Both the position numbers and the translations under genes were made by a program. This document shows, one piece after another, positions 49,958 to 56,954 of a stretch of DNA of 64,000 nucleotides. Numbering within the stretch: the stretch's first letter is position 1; each line of letters opens with the position of its first letter. The DNA comes from JAKCDU01 sp035551615 (GTDB lineage: Bacteria; Actinomycetota; Acidimicrobiia; Acidimicrobiales; Palsa-688), in NCBI GenBank assembly GCA_035551615.1, contig DASZNC010000170.1, positions 47,659 through 111,658 of the forward strand. The letters are read 5' to 3'. The notes under the pieces are model-generated. The model was not told the origin of the DNA. It made no database searches and saw only the letters and a program-made list of their open reading frames with translations.

Positions 49958-50647
49958 TTAGATCAGGCCTTCGCGGACCACGATGGCGACGGCGTGGCAG
50001 CGGTTACGGGCTTCCAGCCGGGTCATGATCTTGGCCAGCACACCCTTGATCGTGCTCTCCGAGTAGGCGAGCTGATCGGCGATGTCGCTGGTGTCGAAGC
50101 CGTCGGCGACCAGGCGCAGGACCTCGGTCTCCCGGCCGGTCAACCGCATGGTGAGGGTGGCTCCGCCACGCTCGGTGGCCTCGGCCGGTACCGGCAGTGG
50201 TGTGATCGGAGCCGACTCCGCCGCGCTGGCTGCCGCCCGCTTCAACAACCCCTCGGGCAGTTGGCAACCACTCTGGTCGGCTTGGCGGATCACCTCGGTG
50301 AGGCGGGCCGGGGTGGCTTCGCAGCGCCGCATGAAGCTGGTCACGCCGGCGGCCACAGCCGCCAGCACCCCCTCTTCGTCGAAGCGGGCGGCGACCATGA
50401 CGACGCGAGGAACGCCGTCACGTTGGATGGCCTTGACCACCTTGGCGGCGGCCTCATCGGCCGCCTCCGCGATGATCAGCGCCACTCGGGCCCGATCCAG
50501 GTCAGCAGGACCCACCAGCTCTATTGCCGGTTGCCCCATTAGTTGTGCCTTCGCCCCCGCGGCCGACATCGGATCGGAGGCGTATATGTATACCGGTGTA
50601 CGCCAGCTCACAGTATGAAAGCTAGATATCACCCTACGTACACGCAT
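49958..50647 (-). CDS. LuxR-type response-regulator-like transcription factor
   Basis: This 229-residue protein has a receiver-like N-terminal domain (about 18-120) with several alanine-rich helices and no clear phospho-acceptor Asp in the usual context, so it may be an atypical receiver. The C-terminal LuxR helix-turn-helix is LTGRETEVLRLVADGFDTSDIADQLAYSESTIKGVLAKI (about 168-206, in adjoining helices). The start is uncertain; the ATG at 50647 is the first in frame. It is divergent from ppa. Confidence 0.83.
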   Translation of the reverse strand: MRVRRVISSFHTVSWRTPVYIYASDPMSAAGAKAQLMGQPAIELVGPADLDRARVALIIAEAADEAAAKVVKAIQRDGVPRVVMVAARFDEEGVLAAVAAGVTSFMRRCEATPARLTEVIRQADQSGCQLPEGLLKRAAASAAESAPITPLPVPAEATERGGATLTMRLTGRETEVLRLVADGFDTSDIADQLAYSESTIKGVLAKIMTRLEARNRCHAVAIVVREGLI

Positions 50648-50767
50648 CAGTACTGACTACGTATTTTTATGGCAGTTATCGCGACTTTTGTGACGGCCGA
50701 CACGTTTTTCGGTCGTCCGAGGAGCCATTCGCCGCTGAATGCGCGGTCACCGTGCTACGAACTGCCC

Positions 50768-51253
50768 ATGGAAGTGGAAGTAGTCATCGAGATCCCGAAG
50801 GGGACGCGCAACAAGTACGAGGCCGACGAGAGCGGGACGATCTGGCTGGATCGGATGCTCTTCACCTCGACGCGCTACCCCGAGGACTACGGCTACGTGC
50901 CAGGAACCCTGGCCGAGGACGGCGATCCGGTGGACGCCATGGTCCTGCTCGACGAGCCCACATTCCCCGGTTGCCACATACACGCCCGGCCCATCGGCGT
51001 CTTCCGGATGCGCGACGAGGAGGGCGTCGACGCCAAGCTGCTGTGCGTGCTGGCCCGTGACGCCCGTTGGCAGCACGTGCTCGACCTGCCCGACCTGCCC
51101 GATCACCAATTGACCGAGATCGCCCACTTTTTCGAGATCTACAAAGACCTCGAACCGGGCAAGAGCACTGAACCCGGCGGCTGGGCCGGTCGGACCGACG
51201 CCGAACAGGAGATCGAAACAGGACGGCAAAGGTTCGCCTTCGGCCGCGCATAA
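50768..51253 (+). CDS. ppa: Inorganic pyrophosphatase
   Basis: This family I pyrophosphatase of 161 residues hydrolyses PPi to phosphate, driving biosynthetic reactions. It begins MEVEVVIEIPKGTRNKYE, and the active-site metal cluster is in EDGDPVDAMVLL, with the later Asp and Lys positions in DLPDHQLTEIAHFFEIYK. The ATG at 50768 is chosen on the family N-terminus; in-frame codons upstream look non-coding. Confidence 0.96.
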   Translation: MEVEVVIEIPKGTRNKYEADESGTIWLDRMLFTSTRYPEDYGYVPGTLAEDGDPVDAMVLLDEPTFPGCHIHARPIGVFRMRDEEGVDAKLLCVLARDARWQHVLDLPDLPDHQLTEIAHFFEIYKDLEPGKSTEPGGWAGRTDAEQEIETGRQRFAFGRA

Positions 51254-51341
51254 GGCGACCGGTACGTGCCAGCACTTATCGGAATAGCAGCGCCTTGTGT
51301 CATCAGAATTGCCAGGTCACTAACTAGATAGAACCGGCCTA

Positions 51342-51357
51342 TACGTGCCGGCACGTA
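51342..51357. terminator. Perfect 16-bp palindrome TACGTGCCGGCACGTA
   Basis: The palindrome lies in the 107-bp gap between ppa and the convergent WS/DGAT gene. A related half site, TACGTGCCAGCAC, lies at 51262-51274. It may be a terminator for both genes or a binding site. Confidence 0.45.
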
Positions 51358-51360
51358 GCC

Positions 51361-52857
51361 TCAGGAAGCGAGGGCTTCGTCGAAGGCGGCGACCAGGCAG
51401 TCGAGCAGAACCCCGGGCGAGGTGACCGCGGCCGGGTCGAGGTTCAAGCCGACGGCAGCCCGGTCGCAGTAGCTCATCAACGTGGCGTTGACCGCCGAAC
51501 CGGACCGGGGGCCGATGGGTGTCATCGACGCCACCGGCACGCCGGCCAGCCACATGGGCGCCGGCGGACCGGCGACATTGGAGGCGATCACATCGACCGA
51601 CCGCAGGCCGGCGGCCATCGCTGCGACCGTGCCGGGCAGGCGGGCGGCGGTCGACGCCAGGTGCTCGATGGCCCCGGCCCACGGTTGGTTGCGGGCCAGC
51701 AGGATCATCTCGTGGACCAACCGGGCCCGTTCCGCGAAGTCCAGGTCCAGAGGCCCCAACGGACCGCGGAGGGCGGCCCCCAGGATCTGGTTGTGCATGC
51801 CGTCCGGGGCCCGGCGGTCGCTTATCGGCATGGCCAGCCGGAGGCTGGGCGAGAAGCGACCGTGCTTGGCGTGGTAGCGGGTCAGTCCGTCGAGCAGTCC
51901 GGCGACGAACACGTCGTTGACGGTCACGCCGATGCGGGTGCCGGCGTCCCGCATCGCAGTCAGGCTGAGCTCGAGCGGGACCAGGTGGACGCCGGCCGAC
52001 CGGTCGGACAGCAGCGGGCTGGCCGGTCCGGTGGCGGCCCGGACCTGACCCTCGAGGGCGGTGACGAACTCGACCGCCGGGTCCAGCACCGATGGCGGGT
52101 TGAGGGCGGCCGACGCCAGCGTGCGCCGAGCCCAGGGGAGGGCCCGGCCCCACAGGCCGAAGGCCCGCTCGATTTCGCCGACGACCTCGTCGAACCAGCC
52201 GGGCGGCCCTCCCGCCGGCGCATCGGACACAGCCGCCCGCACCGCCTCCATCGACGCATCGGACACAGCCGCCCGCACTGCCTCCGCCGGCGCATCGGAC
52301 GCCGCCGCCCCCACCGCCTCCGTCGAGGCCGGCGTCGACGCATCCGTCGACGCCCCAGCGGTGGGCGCCCCCTCGGCGTGGAAGTCGAACAACGAGGTGA
52401 TCAGGCGCACCCCGCCCAGCCCGTCGGTGTAGGAGTGGTGCAGATGCAGCACCAACTCCCCCGGCCGGCCGAGCGCCGACGTCAGGACGACCCGCCACGG
52501 GGGCCGGCCGGCGTCCCACGGCTCGGCGACCGCCCGGTCGGCCACGTCCCAGAGCGGGCCGGGGCGGGCGGTGACGTGGTCGTCGACGGAGAAACCGGGG
52601 GCGGCGGCCCAACGCGGCGGGCGCATCGGGACGGGCGGTTCGACCACCCGTTCGGCCAGGCGGGGCACGGTCCGGATGAGCTCCCCGACCCGGGCCCGTA
52701 CCGCCGACAGCGATATCGGCCCGTCCAACCGCACGACCAGCGACATCGTCGGGTTGAAGGCCGGGTCGTGGTGGCCCAGGCGCCACATCAACGTTTCCAA
52801 CCCGGTCATGCGGGGCCCGAACTCCAGTGCGGCAGGCCCGGTCTCACCGGGTCCCAC
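51361..52857 (-). CDS. Wax ester synthase / diacylglycerol acyltransferase (WS/DGAT) family
   Basis: This 498-residue acyltransferase makes triacylglycerol or wax esters from acyl-CoA. The catalytic motif HHxxxDG is HHSYTDG (140-146), and the C-terminal domain has the SNVAGP motif (ASNVAGPPAPMW). A stretch of about 60 Ala/Ser/Glu-rich residues around 165-215 includes three 12-residue repeats (EAVRAAVSDAPA type) from a 36-bp tandem repeat. The start is a GTG at 52857 near the ACP stop, or an ATG at 52809 that fits the family better. Storage-lipid synthesis is inferred. Confidence 0.9.
   Translation of the reverse strand: MGPGETGPAALEFGPRMTGLETLMWRLGHHDPAFNPTMSLVVRLDGPISLSAVRARVGELIRTVPRLAERVVEPPVPMRPPRWAAAPGFSVDDHVTARPGPLWDVADRAVAEPWDAGRPPWRVVLTSALGRPGELVLHLHHSYTDGLGGVRLITSLFDFHAEGAPTAGASTDASTPASTEAVGAAASDAPAEAVRAAVSDASMEAVRAAVSDAPAGGPPGWFDEVVGEIERAFGLWGRALPWARRTLASAALNPPSVLDPAVEFVTALEGQVRAATGPASPLLSDRSAGVHLVPLELSLTAMRDAGTRIGVTVNDVFVAGLLDGLTRYHAKHGRFSPSLRLAMPISDRRAPDGMHNQILGAALRGPLGPLDLDFAERARLVHEMILLARNQPWAGAIEHLASTAARLPGTVAAMAAGLRSVDVIASNVAGPPAPMWLAGVPVASMTPIGPRSGSAVNATLMSYCDRAAVGLNLDPAAVTSPGVLLDCLVAAFDEALAS
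52220..52327. repeat. 36-bp in-frame tandem repeat in the WS/DGAT gene, three copies
   Basis: Units begin at 52220, 52256 and 52292 (GCATCGGAC...) and encode twelve-residue EAVRAAVSDAPA-like repeats in a loop of the acyltransferase. The third copy has diverged. Confidence 0.88.
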
Positions 52858-52859
52858 GG

Positions 52860-53129
52860 TCAGGCTCCGGGGCTGGTGCGGGCGCCGGTCACCCCGGCCA
52901 TCTCGGCGACGATGTCATAGGCCTGACCAACTGTCTCCAGCTGCTTGGGGTCGACGTCGGGCAGTTTGATGGAGAAGGCGTCGTTCAGGGCGATGGTGAT
53001 CTCGACCACCGCCAAGCTGTCGGCATCGAGCTCCTGCCACTTGGCGTCCAGGCGGACCTCGCCCTCGTCGATGTCGAGCACGTCGGCCACGCACCTCTGG
53101 AACGTCTCCAACGCCTCCTCGCTGTCCAT
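52860..53129 (-). CDS. Acyl carrier protein
   Basis: This 89-residue ACP has the phosphopantetheine attachment serine S38 in LDADSLAVVEI. It is acidic and helical, as expected. The ATG at 53129 gives the typical N-terminus (DSEEALETFQRCVADVL). Two bases separate its stop from the GTG of the WS/DGAT gene, so the two are likely co-expressed. It probably works with the nearby fabI, fabG, fabZ and fabF products. Confidence 0.88.
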   Translation of the reverse strand: MDSEEALETFQRCVADVLDIDEGEVRLDAKWQELDADSLAVVEITIALNDAFSIKLPDVDPKQLETVGQAYDIVAEMAGVTGARTSPGA

Positions 53130-53199
53130 CTCGTCCAAGTTAGCGGCCGGACCGGCCCACCCACGCGCCACCTCGGGCCGGAACCTATGGTGGGCAGCC

Positions 53200-53976
53200 A
53201 TGTCCGGCTTGCTCGAAGGAAAACGCATCCTGGTCACCGGTGTCCTGACCGACGACTCCCTCGCCTACGCGGTGGCCGAGTTGGCCCAGAAGGAAGGGGC
53301 CCAGATCGTGCTCAGCGGGGCCGGACGGGGCCTGTCGCTGACCAGGCGGATCGCCCGTCACCTGCCCGAAACGCCCGATGTGCTCGAACTCGACGTCACC
53401 GTGCCCGAGCACCTGGACTCGGTGGTGGCCGACCTGACCGGGCGCTGGGGGGCGCTCGACGGCGTGCTTCACTCCATCGGGTTCGCCCCCGCCGCCTGCC
53501 TGGGCGGCGGATTCCTCGACACCACGTGGGACGACGTGAAGGTGGCCCTCGAGGTTTCGGCCTTCTCGTTCAAGCTGCTGGCCGCCGGGCTGCGGCCGCT
53601 CATGCAGCAGGCGGGCGGCGGATCGGTGGTCGGTCTCGACTTCGACGCCACCGTGGCCTGGCCCGGATACGACTGGATGGGCGTGGCCAAGGCGGCGCTC
53701 GAATCGACGTCCCGATACCTGGCCCGGGACCTCGGTGCCGACCACATCCGGGTCAACCTGGTCGCCGCCGGTCCGGTGAAGACCATGGCGGCCAAGTCCA
53801 TTCCCGGGTTCAGTGCCTTCGAGGACGCATGGGACGGGCGGGCCCCGCTCGGATGGAGCGTGACCGATCCGTTCCCGGTGGCCCAGGCCTGTGTGGCCCT
53901 GTTGTCCGACTGGTTCCCGGCGACCACCGGCGAGATCATCCACGTGGACGGTGGCTTCCACGCCATGGGGGTCTGA
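53200..53976 (+). CDS. fabI: Enoyl-ACP reductase, InhA/FabI-like
   Basis: This 258-residue short-chain reductase catalyses the last step of the fatty-acid elongation cycle with NADH. The active-site pair is Y157 and K164 in PGYDWMGVAK, close to the Y158/K165 pair of mycobacterial InhA, and F148 in LDFDATV lies near the InhA F149 position. The dinucleotide loop starts ILVTGVLTDDSLAYA. The InhA resemblance is striking for a FabI-type enzyme. Confidence 0.92.
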   Translation: MSGLLEGKRILVTGVLTDDSLAYAVAELAQKEGAQIVLSGAGRGLSLTRRIARHLPETPDVLELDVTVPEHLDSVVADLTGRWGALDGVLHSIGFAPAACLGGGFLDTTWDDVKVALEVSAFSFKLLAAGLRPLMQQAGGGSVVGLDFDATVAWPGYDWMGVAKAALESTSRYLARDLGADHIRVNLVAAGPVKTMAAKSIPGFSAFEDAWDGRAPLGWSVTDPFPVAQACVALLSDWFPATTGEIIHVDGGFHAMGV

Positions 53977-53979
53977 GGC

Positions 53980-54687
53980 ATGGGGAGAACCGTTCTCGTC
54001 ACCGGGGGCAACCGCGGCATCGGGCTGGCCACCGCCCAGGCCCTGGCTGCGCAGGGCCACCGGGTGGCCGTCACCTACCGCAGCGAGGCGCCCCCGGTCG
54101 AGGGGTTGACGGCGGTGCGCTGCGATGTCACCAGCACGGAGGACGTAGACGCCGCCTTCAAGCAGGTGGAGGAGGATCTGGGCCCGGTCGAGGTGCTCGT
54201 GTCCAACGCCGGCATCACCGCCGACCAGTTGCTCCTTTCGATGAAAGAGGAAGCCTGGACGTCGGTCATCGACGCCAACCTGTCCGCCGCCTACCGGGTC
54301 GCCCGCCGGGCCACGTCGAAGATGATCCGGGCCCGGTGGGGGCGCATGATCTTCGTCTCCTCGGTCGTCGGCCTGACCGGATCCGCCGGGCAGACCAACT
54401 ACGCCGCATCCAAGGCCGGACTGGTCGGCTTCGCCCGCTCCCTCGCCCGTGAGATCGGCGGCCGGGGCGTGACCGTCAATGTGGTCGCTCCCGGGTTCGT
54501 CACCACGGATATGACGGCGGCGCTGCCAGAGGCTCGGCAACAGGAGATCGTCGAGCAGGTGCCGCTCAAGCGGATGGCCTCGCCGGAGGAGATCGCCGCC
54601 GCGGTGGCCTTCCTGGCGTCGGACCAGGCCGGCTATGTCACAGGAGCCGTGCTGCCGGTCGACGGCGGACTCGGGATGGGCCACTGA
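53980..54687 (+). CDS. fabG: 3-oxoacyl-ACP reductase
   Basis: This NADPH-dependent short-chain reductase has 235 residues. It carries VLVTGGNRGIG (cofactor loop), the Ser of FVSSVVGLTG, and the catalytic Tyr/Lys pair in NYAASKAG. The C-terminal GGxGMxH end is typical of FabG/MabA. It lies 3 bp after fabI and 1 bp before fabZ in the same orientation, so the three form a compact FAS-II unit. Confidence 0.94.
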   Translation: MGRTVLVTGGNRGIGLATAQALAAQGHRVAVTYRSEAPPVEGLTAVRCDVTSTEDVDAAFKQVEEDLGPVEVLVSNAGITADQLLLSMKEEAWTSVIDANLSAAYRVARRATSKMIRARWGRMIFVSSVVGLTGSAGQTNYAASKAGLVGFARSLAREIGGRGVTVNVVAPGFVTTDMTAALPEARQQEIVEQVPLKRMASPEEIAAAVAFLASDQAGYVTGAVLPVDGGLGMGH

Positions 54688-54688
54688 G

Positions 54689-55120
54689 ATGGCCGACGGG
54701 CTGCCCCGTCCGGTAGACGTCCTCCCCCACCGTTCCCCGTTCCTGTTCGTGGACGAGGTGACCGAGATCGTGGAGTCCACCTCGGCCAAGGGCGTCTGGC
54801 GGCTCACCGGGGACGAACCGTTCTTCGCCGGCCACTTCCCGGGGCGGCCGACCCTGCCAGGTGTGCTCATGGTGGAGGCCCTGGCCCAACTCGGTGGCAT
54901 CGCCCTGCTCTCCGACGACCGCTACGCCGGCAAACTGCCATTGTTCGGCGGTATCGATAAGGCCCGCTTCCGCCGCCAGGTGGGACCGGGCGACACGCTC
55001 GAGATGGAAGTCGTCCTCGACCAGCTCGGCTCCAATGCCGGCAAGGGGCACGGAACGGCCAGGGTCGACGGGAAGGTGGCGTGCCAGGCGTCGCTCCTGT
55101 TCGTCATCGTCGCCGCCTAG
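54689..55120 (+). CDS. fabZ: 3-hydroxyacyl-ACP dehydratase
   Basis: This hotdog dehydratase has 143 residues. The active-site histidine is in FFAGHFPGRPTLPG, followed by the acidic residue in MVEALAQ. It makes trans-2-enoyl-ACP for FabI. The ATG start is 1 bp after the fabG stop. It is the third FAS-II enzyme in the row. Confidence 0.94.
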   Translation: MADGLPRPVDVLPHRSPFLFVDEVTEIVESTSAKGVWRLTGDEPFFAGHFPGRPTLPGVLMVEALAQLGGIALLSDDRYAGKLPLFGGIDKARFRRQVGPGDTLEMEVVLDQLGSNAGKGHGTARVDGKVACQASLLFVIVAA

Positions 55121-55662
55121 TTGACCCGTTCCCTGCGTTCCGTCTGCATCTACTGCGGCTCCTCGTCCGGGCCGACCCGACCTACGCTGACGTGGCCGCC
55201 GACATGGGACGGGTCGTCGCCGAGGCCGGACTCGATCTGGTCTACGGCGGTGGGTCGGTCGGGCTCATGGGGGTGGTGGCCGACTCCGCCCTGGCCGCCG
55301 GCGGCCGGGTGATCGGCGTCATCCCCCGGGGGCTGTTCAAGGCCGAGGTGGCCCACCCGGGATTGACCGAGCTCGTCGAGGTGACCTCGATGCACGAGCG
55401 CAAGATGGCCATGTTCGAGCGGGCCGACGCCTTCGTCGCCCTGCCCGGCGGCCTGGGCACCCTCGAGGAGCTGACCGAGACGGCGACCTGGGCCCAGATC
55501 GGCCTGCACGACCGGCCCATCGTGACCGTGGACCACAGCGGCTTCTGGCAGCCCCTGCACCGGTTGGTCGACGGGTTCATCGAACGCGGCTTCCTGAAGC
55601 GGTCACCGTTGATCAACGTGGCCTCCGTCGAGGAGGTGTTGCCCGCTATCCGCGGGAGATGA
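55121..55662 (+). CDS. LOG family protein (TIGR00730) with an apparent 1-bp frameshift
   Basis: The family makes cytokinin riboside 5'-monophosphate phosphoribohydrolases; bacterial members also act as nucleotide hydrolases. The N-terminus (TRSLRSVCIYCGSSSG) is encoded from the TTG at 55121. After the GGG at 55169-55171 the family sequence continues in another frame (ADPTYADVAADMG...), and that frame runs to 55662 with YGGGSVGLMG, PGGLGTLEEL and other family motifs. Adding one base at the GGG restores an unbroken protein. Either the gene is broken or the sequence has an error there. Confidence 0.8.
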
Positions 55663-56896
55663 TCAGGCTGGCGTTGTGGCCGCCGAAACCGAAGCTGTTG
55701 GTCAGCGCCACGTCGAACCGGTCGGCCCGGGCCGCGTTGGCCACATAGTCCAGGTCGCACTCCGGATCCGGCATCTCCTGGTTGATCGTCGGCGGCAGGG
55801 TGCCGGCACCCAGGGCGAGCACGCACACGGCCGCTTCCAGGGCCCCGGCCGCGCCGAGGGTGTGCCCGGTCATCGACTTGGTCGACGACACGGGCGGCAC
55901 CCGTTCGCCGAACACTTTCTTCAGGGCCAACGTCTCGATGCGGTCGTTGGGCGGCGTCGACGTCCCGTGGGCGTTGATGTAACCGACATCCGCCGGCGCC
56001 AGGCCGGCGTCGGCCAGTGCCTCCCGCATGGACCGGACGGCCCCGTCCGCCTCGGGATGGGGCTGGGTCATGTGATAGGCGTCCGAGGTGGCCCCGTAGC
56101 CGACCACCTCGGCCAAAATGGTCGCCCCCCGGGCGACGGCCCCGGCCCGCTCCTCGAGGATCAGCGCGGCCGCGCCCTCCCCCATGACGAACCCGTCCCG
56201 GCCGGCGTCGAACGGGCGGGACGCCGCCTCCGGGTCGTCGTTGCGGGTGGACAGCGCCTTCATGGCCCCGAAGCCGGCCACCCCGACCCGGGTGATAGAC
56301 GCCTCCGCCCCGCCGCAGACAACGGCGTCGACCCGGCCGGCGCGGATCAGGTCGAGGCTCTCGCCGATGGCCTGGGCCGAGGCCGAGCAGGCGGTCACCG
56401 TGCAGGAGCTGTAACCGCGCAGACCCCACTCCATGGCCACGTGGCCGGCCACCATGTTCGGGATCATCATCGGCAACGTGTAGGGGCTGACCCAGTCGGG
56501 GCCCCGGTCGTCGAGGACGGCCAGGCCCTCCTCCAAAGAGTGGATCCCGCCGATCCCGGTGCCCCACATGGTCCCGATGCGGGAGGTGTCGCCGCTCACG
56601 TCCAGCCCGGACTGGGCCATGGCCTGGCCGGCTGCGACCAGCGCGAACTGGCTGACCCGGTCTAGGTGCTTGGCCCGCCGCCGGCCGAATACGGTCTCCG
56701 GTTCGAAGCCCTCGACCTCGGCGGCGATGCGCACCGGGAACTCCGACGCGTCGAACCGGGAGATCTTCCCCACTCCCGACCGGCCGGCGGCCAGCGCCGT
56801 CCAGGTGGTGGGTGCGTCCAGTCCCAGTGGGCTCACGATGCCGATCCCGGTGACGACCACCCGTCGGCGCGACCCGTTCGCGTTCTCGAACCCCAT
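55646..56896 (-). CDS. fabF: Beta-ketoacyl-ACP synthase II
   Basis: This condensing enzyme has 416 residues. The catalytic triad is C170 (VTACSASAQAI), H310 (NAHGTSTPPND) and H345 (SMTGHTLGAAGA). It elongates acyl-ACP with malonyl-ACP. It is convergent with the LOG-family gene and overlaps it by 17 bp. Together with ACP, fabI, fabG and fabZ it supplies most of the FAS-II cycle. Confidence 0.95.
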   Translation of the reverse strand: MGFENANGSRRRVVVTGIGIVSPLGLDAPTTWTALAAGRSGVGKISRFDASEFPVRIAAEVEGFEPETVFGRRRAKHLDRVSQFALVAAGQAMAQSGLDVSGDTSRIGTMWGTGIGGIHSLEEGLAVLDDRGPDWVSPYTLPMMIPNMVAGHVAMEWGLRGYSSCTVTACSASAQAIGESLDLIRAGRVDAVVCGGAEASITRVGVAGFGAMKALSTRNDDPEAASRPFDAGRDGFVMGEGAAALILEERAGAVARGATILAEVVGYGATSDAYHMTQPHPEADGAVRSMREALADAGLAPADVGYINAHGTSTPPNDRIETLALKKVFGERVPPVSSTKSMTGHTLGAAGALEAAVCVLALGAGTLPPTINQEMPDPECDLDYVANAARADRFDVALTNSFGFGGHNASLIISRG

Positions 56897-56954
56897 TGGG
56901 CACAGGTTAGGACCCGGTTACAGAGACCCCGGCGAACCCTGGTAGAAATCGCGC

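Noticed and set aside
50669..50767. Upstream start giving pyrophosphatase 33 extra residues
   Set aside because: The extension lies in the divergent promoter and does not match the family N-terminus, which begins at 50768.
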